A DNA stretch of 64,000 nucleotides from Rhizodiscina lignyota (Eukaryota; Ascomycota; Dothideomycetes; Aulographales; Rhizodiscinaceae): positions 930,001 to 994,000 of the forward strand of contig ML978123.1 of the NCBI GenBank assembly GCA_010015805.1, given 5' to 3'. The stretch's first letter is position 1. Each line of letters starts with the position of its first letter. Shown one piece after another: positions 23,845-34,939 of this stretch. The notes beneath the pieces are model-generated. The model was not told the origin of the DNA. It made no database searches and worked only from the letters and a program-made list of their open reading frames with translations. Position numbers and translations under genes: made by a program.

Positions 23845-24266
23845 AACCGAGGATATGATTCAGGCTTTCGGGATGAGCGAAATGGGATATTGAAGCTCAC
23901 GTTGGTTAGTATGGACGGAGAGCCTAATATCTACTCACAACCTCAGTGATATTCTTTTGTAATCTTCCAGCCAAGCCGAGGCCTACATATTCATTATACT
24001 TATGAGTATACACTTGACCCCGTTATCAACATCCCACTGGGGAAACCATCTTGATTAGGAAAGTTCATGCGATTTTCCCCTGAATGCGGAGAAGCGATCT
24101 CCATCCTTCAGGACATTGCCAGTCACCGAGAGGAGCAAGACATGCATGACTTCTTTGTCATTTACTCATCGCTACCAAAGGAAAGAGTGGTATGCGGATT
24201 TACGTATGCTTCCTAATAAATAGCTTGCGGAGTACTGACTGACAAACCACCGTCCTACTTTCAACT
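23845..24266. other. intergenic region between NTF2-like and EthD genes
   Basis: Upstream of the NTF2-like gene and downstream of the EthD gene (both -). Only short, unconvincing frames are present. No regulatory site was identified. Confidence 0.5.
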
Positions 24267-24779
24267 TCACTCTGCCTCGCAACTGGAACTACACTTTTTA
24301 CACTGACATAAACATTTCGACAACCCCCGGTATCCAGGCATGACAATCTCCCCATCAAGGAACTTATCCTCCTCCCAACCCAGCGTCGTGTACGAGCGCG
24401 AGCAATCGAAAAGGTACGCCTCGTCCAGGAAAATGGCCTCTCCGAAAATCGGCTCCTTCGCAACCCTCTCCCACGTGTCGTAGTCCGGGAACCAGATCTC
24501 CACGATGCCGTCGAAGGGCATGATCTCGAACTTCAGCTCCGAGGAAGGGTTGTTCTTCCGCGCTTCGACCATGGGCTTCAGGAGACTCCGCGTTGCTTCG
24601 GTACAATGGTATTGCGTGTATCTGACCACGCCTTGCCGTCGCATTGCCTCCAGCGGGTTCCGGGCATGGTGGTTCCTCCAGTGGTCGTGGAATTCGTCCT
24701 CGGTGAGCTTTGGGTTCTTGAATAGGTATGAGGTATATTTTAGAAGCTTGCCCGGAGGAGCGTCGCCGGTCTTGGACAT
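24267..24779 (-). CDS. EthD-domain protein
   Basis: Single exon, 170 residues. The segment KYTSYLFKNPKLTEDEFHDHWRNHHARNPLEAMRR is the EthD/dimeric alpha-beta-barrel signature (xxxRKPGLSxEEFxxHWxxHH). The C-terminal half, KFEIMPFDGIVEIWFPDYDTWERVAKEPIFGEAIFLDEAYLFD, continues the ferredoxin-like fold with the expected DGIVEIWF...DE pattern. A Cys-rich tail (KCLCQCKKCSSSCEAE) is unusual and could bind metal or be an extension read through a missed splice. Fungal relatives act as decarboxylases or dehydratases on polyketide intermediates; that role is possible but not shown here. A start at 24779 gives the usual length. Confidence 0.85.
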   Translation of the reverse strand: MSKTGDAPPGKLLKYTSYLFKNPKLTEDEFHDHWRNHHARNPLEAMRRQGVVRYTQYHCTEATRSLLKPMVEARKNNPSSELKFEIMPFDGIVEIWFPDYDTWERVAKEPIFGEAIFLDEAYLFDCSRSYTTLGWEEDKFLDGEIVMPGYRGLSKCLCQCKKCSSSCEAE

Positions 24780-26252
24780 TGTGACTGTGCTGAGAAATGA
24801 ACTGAAGTGGATTATATATTAACACGAAGGCACAGGTAGGAACAATTTAGGAATTTATAATGACAGTGCTGGTTGATACTTATATTCAATTTCCCCCCGC
24901 AAATGCTTTTCCGCTGACAGTTACGACGAAATCGTGGATCAAGCAAAGAGCTGTCACGGATAAATACAACCACTAATAGACAATAGCAATAATATATGAG
25001 CTTAAACAGAATAACTCATCTCGTGCTCATACTGGAGAATTGTTTCTCATGCCAGAGTTCATGGACGACAAAATTAAGTTTTAGGTTGCGTGGACCCGCA
25101 ACATGGGTGTGGTATGCCACCGAATCGGTTCGTTTCCGGGTACCTACCTCCCTCAAGCTTTGGAGCCCTGTCTGCGCGGAACAGCTACATTCGAGACTCC
25201 AAGGAGGACTTTACGAAGGAGCTGGATTTCAGCGAGCGAACAGTCTACAGAGCCAATTTATTACAACCCCCTTCAGTAATTCCGAGAAAGTTCCGCAAAT
25301 TAGAATCTTACATTCGAGGTTAGCAGGGAGTAGCTTGCCATTCCTACCTTATAAGATTTACTTCTCGTCATCGCGGAAAAGAGGCGTCGTTGTAAGTCTT
25401 ACACGCTTACAAGAAACTTTCCTTTATGGGAAGCTGAGATAATGCGCACAGGAACAGCTGTATTGGAGAGGACTTTACTCTGTAGGCGTGGGAGATACGG
25501 AGGGCGATCAGATAGCCGAGCCAGAAAGGTTGTAGTAAAAGGGACGGTGGTTCTTCCCCATGAACGAAAGCATCTCCGAAAGATCAATGGCACATCCACC
25601 AAGCAGCCCTTATCCAGAACACACCGCTTCAGTGAGTGTGATCTGTACTGCCTCAAGAAGATACATATCCTCGCAGTTCGGCATATTGTACTCACGACTC
25701 AGCTTTTATCACCGCCTCAATAGAGCACAAACCCACATCGAAAGAAGGAGCATGTTGCAAGATGAAGAATGAATTCGTCCGGTCCTCATGATACACATTA
25801 CGCGACATCTCGTGTCGTCAAGCGGCAAAGCCAGCAGAGCAGAAGCGATAAAAGCAAAAGCCACACACGCGTGGCGAATGAGTGAGCTAATGAGACAGAA
25901 AGGGGCCCCCCTCCAGCGAGGGGCCAGGCCGCCGGTGCTTTTTTGTAAGTCTCGGAAAACGCCCTGGTGCCCAAGAGAGAAAAGTTGGAAGCGCAAAGTA
26001 CATCTTGTGAGAAAAAAGGTTAAAAGTGAGCTGATTGAAGCTCCACGTTTCACGTCCCTAAGAAATCGAAAGAAAAATCGAAACAAGCATAAGCCCCGCA
26101 AAAGGAGGCGCAAAGTGGTATCACACAGCCATCCAACCCAGTCTCCCATATTAGCCCGAGAGCCCGTCTTCATATCAAAACGCCTGAGAACAAACCATTG
26201 TGAACCCATATCCAGTAAATGCACCCCTTTTTGTTCCCCATATGCAACACCC
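24780..26252. other. intergenic region with degenerate 200-bp repeat, copy 1
   Basis: 1.47 kb between the EthD gene's promoter and the stop of MED15. It holds one copy of a dispersed repeat (about 25150-25410). The part next to MED15 is probably 3' UTR. Frames on the + strand here are not convincing. Confidence 0.5.
25150..25410 (+). repeat. degenerate dispersed repeat, copy 1
   Basis: The core 25215-25410 matches 34723-34917 in the same orientation. Shared blocks include GAAGGAGCT, GCGAGCGAACAGTCT, CAGGGAGTAGCTT, CTTCTCGTC, CGGAAAAGAG and AAGTCTTA, at matching spacing. No coding frame, terminal repeat or poly-A tail was recognised. Confidence 0.65.
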
Positions 26253-29200
26253 TCAACTCCATCCCGGAATGCCATTCCCACCAACCAAACCCGCCTCCGG
26301 TCCGACAGTCGCGTCCCAGTCCATATTGAACAAAGATTCGTCATTCATACCAGCCATGTCGCCGCCAAGAGGCATCGCGCCCATATCCAGACCCGGCAAC
26401 GCATCCAGCTTGCCCTCCGATCCAGGATTGATCTCATTGCCATTGTTGTCCAAGAAGGTCAGCATGCCGCCGTTCGCCCAGCTGCTCATCATCTCGTCGA
26501 GCTCGGGATCCTGGATCGTCAGGCTGAGCTCGAGATTCGCGTCGGAGCTGATGTCCTTGCTCTTGACCTCAGGGCTCTGCTTCGCGATCTTGTTGGCGTT
26601 CGCTGGGCCCGCGGAACTGCCGCTATTGGAGCTGCTGGGAGTGATGACAGCAGACGAGGGGGACGAGGAGAGCGGCGGGGTGGCGAATTTGCTGGGGTCG
26701 TTTGCGTTGCTGCCGTTCGCGCTAGGATCGTCCATGAAGCTTACGAGCATGTCCATGTCAAAACCAGAATCGTTACTCGCGCCATAACCTCCAAATGCAC
26801 CGCCAAAGAGATCATCTTCAGCACCCAGACCGGCCAGCAGGTTGAACGTGAGATCGTCCGACTCTTTCCACATGTCGGGGTCAACGACTGCATCCGGTGT
26901 AGCCTGCGCATCCGTACCAACTTTGCTTGTGGTGTCCATTTCGGGTTTGGCATTTGCGCCATTGGCAGCGTGGCCACCAATGACAGGAGTCCCAGTCTTG
27001 CTCGCTGAACCCTGCTGCGGCGTCTTGAGCAAGCTGCTCGCAGGCGACGCACCGGCCTTGCCCTGCAGACTTCCCACCTTGACCATCGGTGTGGCTCCTG
27101 CTCTGCCTGGGCTCGGCGCCTTCTGTTGCGCCTTCGCGTGAGCAGCCTTCTGAGCAGCGGTCCCATTCGCAACCTTCGTGCCCTTCCCAGCGATCTTGTT
27201 GTCCTGCCTGAGCATACCATTCTCATCAAGATCAAGGGACATGCGAGACTTCTCAAGCGCAAAAGCCAGCGGATCGGCAATCGGCTTGTGTGCATCGCGC
27301 TTGTGCGCCTCGAGCTCTGCTTGCGATTCGAAGCCGCGGGCGTGGTGCTCGCAGTTGAGATCAGGACAGCGGAAAACAGGCTTCGGCGGTTCGGCGGCTG
27401 GTGCCTTGGGAGGCTCTACTGCAGTTTGTTGTTGCGGCTGCTTGACATTGGCAGGCTTGTTGACCTGGGGCGAAGCAGACGGTCCCGGTGTTGGCATTGC
27501 TGGTGTGGCTGCAGCGCTTGGTGTTGCCTTGGTCTTCTGCTTCTTCTTGTCGGGCATCTTGAGGTCGATGCTTGGCTGTGCATTTTGGGCGTAGACAGGC
27601 GTACCATGCGGAGAGTTTGGTCCCCATGGGAAGGTTGGCGGTCGAGCATCAGTTGGAGCTGCTGGAGGCTTCGAGATACTGCGCTTATGCTGAGGAGCTT
27701 GTTGCTTCGGAGCCGCGTCTGGCTGAGGCTGTTGTTGGTTCGGCTGCTTCTGCTGAGCGTTGGGACGCGGCTGAGGAACGTTCTGCGGCGGAGCGGCTTG
27801 TTGCGTTTGTTGGCCACCATTCTGATTGTTTTTTTGTAGACTTTTCACCGTGTTCGTAACGAAGGCGACTAGCTGGAAGACGGTTTGATGGAATCTTTCT
27901 GGCGGCATAGAGACAACGTCGGCGAGGACGGGGCTGTTGGAGTCTTTCATCTGCCTTAAGATCAAGGTACGGGCTTGCAAAACACTCCTGATCTGGTCTT
28001 GGCCCCTGTTCGTCTTCATCATCATGGTTAGAATCTTCGGAACCAGTATCAGGTGCTTCCAAGACTGCTTGAGCCACTCCTCCATGCGTCTTCTACCTTC
28101 GGGTGGTACGTTGATCGGAGGGTCACGAGGAACATTCTGTTCCAGCATGGTAGACATGTTGCTGAGCTGCCTCATGATCTCTGCGTCCTGTGAGCCCTGC
28201 GGCATGCCTCTCTGCATCTGTGAGCCTGGAGCCGGTCTATTTTGTTGGGCTTGGGGGACCCGGCCCGTCACGAATTGCTGCCTCTGTTGTGGAGTCATGT
28301 TCTTCGTCAAGTTCATAAACTGCTCTGGCGTAAGACCTGGCGGAAGCTGTGGGGTGGTCTGCGTCGGTGTTGGGGCGGCGGACGTCTGCATGGGGTTCGG
28401 AATCTCCACGACGTCATCATTTGGACGCTTGACTCCCTGCGGAGGCTTCTGATGCGCTTGTTGAGCAGGAGTTTGTGGAGGTTGTGGGGTGTTTTGTGGC
28501 GGCTTTGCTTGAGGTTGAGGACGAGGAGTCTGAGCGGGCGGCATCTGCTGGTTCGGTGGCTGAGAGAATTGACTGTTCGGTCGCGGCGTGGGTTGTGGTG
28601 GCTGAGGCTGGCCCATGTTCGCCTGCTGTCCCGCCTGCTGCATGATGCGCTGTTGCATCTGCTGTTGGATCTGCGGATTCATATTGGTGAGCGGCGTGTA
28701 TTGCATAGAAATCGAGGTACTTACCATTTGAGGCGGCATTTGCGACGCGCCCATTCCATTAGGGACCATTTGCGCAGGAGGTGCGGGACCGCCGAGTTGG
28801 TTCTGGACATTCTGCGCCGCGCCAGGGCGCTGCATAGGCTGCTGTTGGTTTGCACCATTCGGCTGCTGGAAGAACCTGCTAAACTGAGTAATTTGCATCC
28901 TCAACAGCATGCTCTCGTCGAGGGAGGCGACTTGAGGGTTAGCGGCGATGTACTGCTTCAGTTGACCCCAAGTCTTGACACTCTCTGGGATGGAGCCGTT
29001 GATCTTATTAGCGTTGAGGATGGACGGTGGAAAGGGTCTCTGGTCCAGCTGCAGGACCATTTCGCGCGTGATTCCCGGTCTCTGCTGCTGCTGCTGCTGC
29101 ATGCCCTGAGCTCGCTGTGCGGCCTGCATCTGTAGCATCTTTTGAGCGGCAGCCATAGCATTGCCCTGGTTAGACTGCTGAGGCTGCATTCCTTGCCCTA

Positions 29201-31032
29201 GCCCACCGGGCCGCATATTCTGAGGCATTTGCAAATTCTGCATGTTTTGCTGACCGAGATTTTGACCTTGCCCCATCTGTCCCTGCATCATAGCGTTCCT
29301 CGCGAGTCCCGCCCGGATCCTCATTAGATTTTGGTTGAAATCATCGTCTGACATGTTCAATAATTGTTGCTGGATATGAGCGGGGAGACGACCAGCGAGA
29401 TCCCGAGGGAGCTGTCGAGGCATACCGATGCCATTTTGTCCTTGGCCCTGAGCGGCGGCCGCTCGTTGCGCTTGCTGGAACACTTGTAGAGCTTGAGGGT
29501 CCATGCCTCCAGGGGTTTGAGCGGCCTGGCCAAGGGATGCCGGGGTCAATTGCGGAGTTGGACCACCTTGTTGACCAACAGGTTGCGTGAGCAAAGACAT
29601 GTTGGCAGGGCTCTGGTGAGGCATCTGGCCACCGAGGCCGCCAGCTTGTCCACGAAGAGCGGCAATGTTCTGTGCTTGTTGCTGTGCTTGCGCCTGGGCT
29701 TGAAGGTTCAGCTGCATCGCGCGTTGCTGCTGCATGTTGACCATAGGTGACGCCCTCTGTCCCATACCATTTGGCATTTGCATGTTCCCACCCATCTGAG
29801 ACATCTGGCCATTTTGCATGCCCATGAGATTTCCTAGTTGTTGATTGAGAGGGTTATTGTTGTTGCTTGCTGGCACGACAAGGCCTCCGTTGTCTGCAGA
29901 TCGCCTGGCGTTTGCTTGTTGTTCCATGAGCTGAGACAGATTCACATTGCCTTGTGGCATTTGATTACCTGGCTGCGGTGTTGTCGGTCTCTGACCAAAC
30001 TGATTTCCACCCTGGACTGCTTGAGAGTTCTGCTGCGCCATGCGTTGGGCGTTCATCTTTCGCTGCAAGTACGCGTGTTGAGCCTGTTGACGGAATTTGA
30101 GACCGATGAATTGGTTGACGTTGTTTCCCACTTGTGCTTTTCTGTCCAGGGGAAGAAGTTCCCATTCAGAGCGCAACCGCTCGACGACTTCGGCACTAGC
30201 ATTCTTCCGGAGGTTCTCAGCCATCATGTTGATGGCCTGGACGTCTTCCTTGGTCGCCTGGGGCCGTTGCTGAGGCATGCCTTGTCCGTTGGCGAACTGA
30301 GCCTGCTGATTCTGTTGCGATCGCTGTTGTTGCATCTGGGCGGCCGGGGCGCCTTGATTTTCGAAATTCATCGAGGAAGAGGTTTGCATGTTGTTGGCGG
30401 TGTTCGAGGCTTGCATCTGCGACAAGAGGTGGGGCTGAATGCTCTGATTCATCTGCGGGTTCGTTTGCTGTCCCATTTGACCAGGCTGCATCATGCCGCC
30501 GGGACCCTGGTTCATCATCGGATTGTTTTGCACCATTGCGTTCTGCGCCGTTCGTTGCCGGTGGAAATGCGTCAAGACTTGTTGCATTTCGTTGAAGTAC
30601 GACATCTGAAGCTGGGTGTTAACAAAACTAAGTGTTTAAAAAAGGAAAGTGATGTCGTCACCTTATCAGTACTATTCTGGTACTTCTGCTGTTCAATGTT
30701 CATGGAGACTTTGACGGCCTCGGAGAAGTTTGGGTGTTGGCCTGCGAGGCGCATTGAACTGACTCTGTGATATGTTATTGTTCACACTAAAAGTACGTAA
30801 TCAATAGAACTTACAGTTCAAACACCTTGCCGGCACGTTCTTGCGGGGTGAGCTGGGTCTGCCAGCCACTGGTTGCGGGTGCTTGGCGCTGGAAGCCTGC
30901 TTGAAGGAAAGCTCGAAGGTTTGCGGGAGTGATGGCACTTCCGCCCTGGTTCTGGCCGAAGTTTTGCATACCTTGCATGCCTTGCATGGCCTGCATGGCG
31001 GCCGGATTCATGTTCATGTTCATGTTGTTCAT
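26253..31032 (-). CDS. MED15: Mediator complex subunit 15 (GAL11/MED15-like)
   Basis: Exons are 31032..30815, 30764..30662 and about 30605..26253 (the last acceptor could be 6 bp upstream), giving about 1557 residues. MED15 is a tail-module subunit of Mediator that receives activator signals in the nucleus. The N-terminus carries a KIX-type helical domain split over three exons: GWQTQLTPQERAGKVFELVSSMR, FSEAVKVSMNIEQQKYQNSTDK, then YFNEMQQVLTHFHRQR. Very long Gln/Met/Pro/Asn-rich disordered stretches follow. Near nt 27280-27360 lies a C2H2-like zinc finger (FRCPDLNCEHHARGFESQAELEAHKRDAH). The C-terminus is acidic (DDLTFNLLAGLGAEDDLFGG; MSSWANGGML). Several long + strand frames across this gene are mirror images of its Gln-rich codons. 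Identity is strong from the KIX domain plus composition. Confidence 0.88.
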
Positions 31033-33184
31033 GATGTGTTAGAGAGTAGTGCTTGTGCAACCAGTCGAGGAGGTTGTCAGAGTCGATCGGAGACACAGGT
31101 GTCGGAGGTGCAAGTCGATAAGGTTACAAACGCGTCGAAAGATGTTGCGATACGGAAGCTCTCGAAAATCCCCAGAATAAGGCTGGCCGATGCGTCCTGC
31201 GAATACAAGAGGCGATGCAGCCCACCGGCCAGCAGCAGGACGCCTAAGCTAACGACAAGCGACCATGTACCGTGGGTGCGTGGATTGAGAAAGTAGACTC
31301 GCAGCAGAAAGTGTTGGGTGTGGAGAGGTTTGGAGGTGGAGGAGTCATGCGCGGACGACAATAGGTAGACAATAGAAGCACGAGGCGTGTGCGCGGGCTC
31401 GGCGGAGAGGTGAAACGACTTGTCGGTCGAAACTGGCGCGGTCACTGATGAGAGCGCGTATGCGTCGAATGTGAAGAGCGACGGGGCCTTGTCGCAGTGG
31501 GCGATTCCAGTGCAGCGTGACGGCGGATGCGAAGGGCGATGCGCGGCTGTGGAGTGAGGCAGAAGGGCGAGCGTCGCAGGGCAGACTGGTGGTGAATTCG
31601 GTCGTCACAAAGACGCAGCGTCGTGGTGCAGCAGTGGGGACGGAGCTGCGGGAAGGTCTGGCGCGGTGGTAGCGATACTGTGGAGCGGCCGGCACGGGTC
31701 GAGGGGATGAAGATGGCAGCTGGCACGACGGTGAGAGAGCGAGAGAGAGGAGAGGGTGATGGTGGCCGGCGGAAGAGGGTTGTGGTTGCACTTGCGCTAA
31801 TGGAAGTGGGTTGGACGTTCTCTTGCGTACCGAGCGTAGGGCTGGGCTGTGCTTTAGAGCGCAGGGATGCCGGTCATATGTCAGCTGCGACCAGCAGATT
31901 TCTGTTGCCTCTGTTCTATTCTCGTGACGCTGTATGGCCGGCATCCAGACGCGCTCTCAGCAGAATGCTATATCTAATTGCACTTCGCTCGCCTGCTCCG
32001 GGCGGGTAGCGACTGCGCTGCTTCACTGTTCCTGCCAGCACGGACTGGGCGACGCGCGACGCTCATTGGGCGCGGCGGGCAGGCGCACCAGGCGGACGCC
32101 AAAGCGATCGCCGTGCCCACCAGCGCCCACCAGCGCACTACAACAGAGCTTGCAGCGCGTAAGACGACGCGCTTCGCAAATTTGCATTCTAAGCCGCGCT
32201 CATGCGCTCGCTGCCGACTGTGGGTGAAAGCCGCTGCGTGTGTTATGTGCTTTATGTGTTATGTGCTTTATGTGTTATGTGCTTTATGTGTTATGTGTCT
32301 GCATGTTTGTCCTCACCGCGTCCTGCTCGAAACGATGCATGATCCAAGGTGCGGCGGCGCACAGCTGCATGGGGCGGAAGGCTCACGGCAGACCAGCACT
32401 CGACGAATTGCGACTGCCACGGCCCACCAATGCGGCAATAAATCGTCGCCGTTCCCCGCCGCGAGGCCTCACCAACTCCAGCATCGGGCACGAAGGTAGC
32501 GGGCACATGAGCGTCGTGCTCTGTGGCCGCTCGCTGCCTCGCTGACTTGCTGGCTCCAATCGAACGCCAACGCGCGGGCACTAGCAGCGGTGATGGAAGA
32601 GTCGATGCGCGCCCTGGACCTCGAAAATCTCGGGCAGGGGTCTCGCGAAAGCCTCATTCTGTGCTTGTCTCCATCTGGCATCCTCGATTTTCTGGCGCAA
32701 TTGGCACGCGCCGCTCTGAGATGAATTCTGGAGCCAGACTGTTGCTTTCAGGAACATCCCTCCTACTGGCCGCTATCGACTGTACACCTCTCCCATTTTG
32801 CACCGACACGGCTTGGGTGCTCACTGATTCGAAGTGATGAGGGACCCCCTGCTGACAGCCCTGCGGCCAATCACCGCTACTCTGCCCATGAAACATCCCG
32901 CGACTGGCTATCTCAAACGCCATGACTCGCATTGCAGCCCCTTGCCAGTGCAAACCGTGGGAATGGATTGAGCCTGAAAGACATGAAGGAAAATACGTAC
33001 GTGCTTTCCATTAGACTTCTTACTTCTTGGCTCTGAATTTATTCGTTCTTTCCTGGCACTTGCTACCCATTCTTGCATAAGATCTGCCCTCCCTGTCTGA
33101 GACTGTCAGACGTTTCCGTATCCCCAGGTCTTACCTTATCCTCCTTGTCCAATAATACCCCTGCTCGCCTCTTCTCAGATCATT
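31033..33184. other. long GC-rich intergenic region, shared upstream/downstream
   Basis: About 2.1 kb between the MED15 start and the stop of the TIM-barrel gene. The first part is probably the 5' UTR and promoter of MED15. It contains a 16-bp tandem repeat (32239-32297). Several open frames exist, but their composition (Arg/Pro/Ser-rich, no recognisable domain) suggests chance frames in GC-rich DNA. Confidence 0.5.
32239..32297 (+). repeat. 16-bp minisatellite, 3.7 copies
   Basis: The unit TGTGTTATGTGCTTTA is repeated head to tail three full times plus 11 bases, without mismatch. Confidence 0.9.
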
Positions 33185-34283
33185 TCACTGAAAGGTTAAT
33201 TCTTTGAACTTCCTCACCACCCCGCTGATAGCTTCTTCGACCGGTAGCCTTTCCACACTGCTAGCCCCGTAGAAACCGTGCACGCCGTTTGTTCTGCTCA
33301 GAATGTACTCGGCGTCTTGCGGCGTAGCAATTGGCCCTCCATGGCACAGCACAAGAACCTCTTCCCGTACCTTTACCGCCGCATCTCTTATTTCCTGCAC
33401 CGCTTTTACACTCTCGTCCAGCGTCTTGCCCGTTTTCGCGCCAATCGTCCCGCTGGTCGTCAGACCCATATGCGCCACGACAATGTCGGCGCCTGCCCCC
33501 GCCATCTGCTGTGCCTCTTCAACATTGAAAGCGTACGGAGTCGTGAGCATGTCCATGCTGCTGGCTAGCCTGACCATCTCTACCTCAGCAGCAAATGACA
33601 TGCCGGTCTCTTCGAGGTTCGCCCGAAACTGGCCGTCGATTAGACCGACTGTGGGGAAGTTCTGCACACCAGCTATTCCCATCGCTTTCAACTGTCCTAG
33701 GAAATGAGGCATGGAGCGGAATGGATCCGTTGCACACACTCCAGCCAGGACAGGTGTATGCTTCACAATTGGGAGAACTTCGTTCGCCTGCGTCTCTGGT
33801 TCAGCGAATCTCGCACGTCGTTGAACTCACTGCTTACAACACACCATTTCTAGGACCACATCATTTGCGTTGCCTGTGGCAAACTTGAGTCATTTTTCTT
33901 GATCATGTGGCGATAATATGGAGCTTTGTCAACATACCATATGGCATGAGTCCGGCTAACGAGCCCCGGCCAGCCATGCGATACCGGCCGCTGTTGTATA
34001 TCACAATCAGGTCTCCACCTCCGGCCTCGATGGATTTCGCTGATAGACCAATGCCTACATGCCATCAGTAAATCCAAGTCTTCGTGAGATACCCGGCCGA
34101 AAGTGAGATGGTGAAGATAAGACGAAGTATCTAGGCATGACCATTTGCGTAACACGTGCAGTGTTCTGCACGATATATGAAAGGTGTTTACACACCTGCT
34201 CCTGCTCCTACAAGAATTTTCCCTTTTCCTACGGATTCACGCAGATTTGATAATATCTCTTTCCTGCTTATCGGAGGCGCCAT
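33185..34283 (-). CDS. TIM-barrel protein, phosphoenolpyruvate hydrolase-like (Tm-1 C-half type)
   Basis: Exons are 34283..34196, 34054..33938, 33873..33845 and 33787..33185 (introns 141, 64 and 57 bp), all in phase, giving 278 residues. The reassembled N-terminus reads [28 protein letters not shown] and then [20 protein letters not shown], followed by [31 protein letters not shown]. This is the typical start of the family (Pfam PEP_hydrolase). Later motifs are [42 protein letters not shown] and [15 protein letters not shown]. The reaction is not established for fungal members. It is transcribed divergently from the UPF0261 gene 656 bp away. In plants the two domains are one polypeptide (Tm-1), and in bacteria they are often neighbouring genes, so a joint function is likely. 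Confidence 0.88.
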
Positions 34284-34939
34284 ATTTGCTCAGATTCGGG
34301 GGCGTCGCTTTCGTATTGCAGCAGCGGTTACTGCACGACTGGTCTGAGGCTCTTATGGACGTTCGAATTTCTTTTGACGTGTGAATTTGTAATTGCATCC
34401 ACCTTTACGCAGTCCAGGTCCCTGTGGAGTTTGACGCAGGGTCACGACGCATGAGTCGCAGGATGAGGATGACGATGTGGCTTCGGCTGGTCCCGAAGTG
34501 GAAAGCCCCTCCTTCCCCACATTATTTTACTCCACCTTCTCCCTTGCCTGAATGTTGTCACTGCCACTCCACTATTTACCGTCGTCTCATGCCGCATCAG
34601 CATGGGCCCATAGTACATGTATACCTCTCGTATCCCGTTCTATTAAGTCCCGGTCTGCTCGCTCAATCGTACAATTGAAGTCTCACTAAGCTTTCCTCCG
34701 CCGAAATCCTTCCCGCCGCAGCGAAGGAGCTAGTTTCAGGCGAGCGAACAGTCTGCAGAGCTACTCTATTCAGTCGCCTTTCAGCACTTCGAAGAAGCTT
34801 CTACATGTTGCGGAGTGTACATTGAAAGCTATCAGGGAGTAGCTTACCAGGCCTGCCTTGGGGGATTTGCTTCTCGTCGTGCCGGAAAAGAGACGCTGTT
34901 GCAAGTCTTATCGCTCACGGGAGTCCAGCTCTTCGTACG
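34284..34939. promoter_or_regulatory. divergent promoter of the TIM-barrel/UPF0261 pair, carrying repeat copy 2
   Basis: 656 bp between the two start codons. Most of the half next to the UPF0261 gene is occupied by the second copy of the degenerate repeat, which ends about 20 bp before the UPF0261 ATG. No specific operator was recognised. Confidence 0.5.
34687..34917 (+). repeat. degenerate dispersed repeat, copy 2
   Basis: The core 34723-34917 aligns with 25215-25410, same orientation, with long identical words such as GCGAGCGAACAGTCT and CAGGGAGTAGCTT. A shared AAGCTTT near the left edge of both copies suggests the repeat is some 30-60 bp longer than the core. Confidence 0.65.

Noticed and set aside
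25788-30770. Several long + strand frames across MED15
   Set aside because: They are Leu/Arg/His-rich mirror frames of Gln/Met/Pro codons. MED15 on the minus strand has the KIX domain and consistent splicing.
31345-31944. 199-residue minus frame upstream of MED15
   Set aside because: Arg/Pro/Ser-rich composition in GC-rich DNA, no domain, no clear start context.
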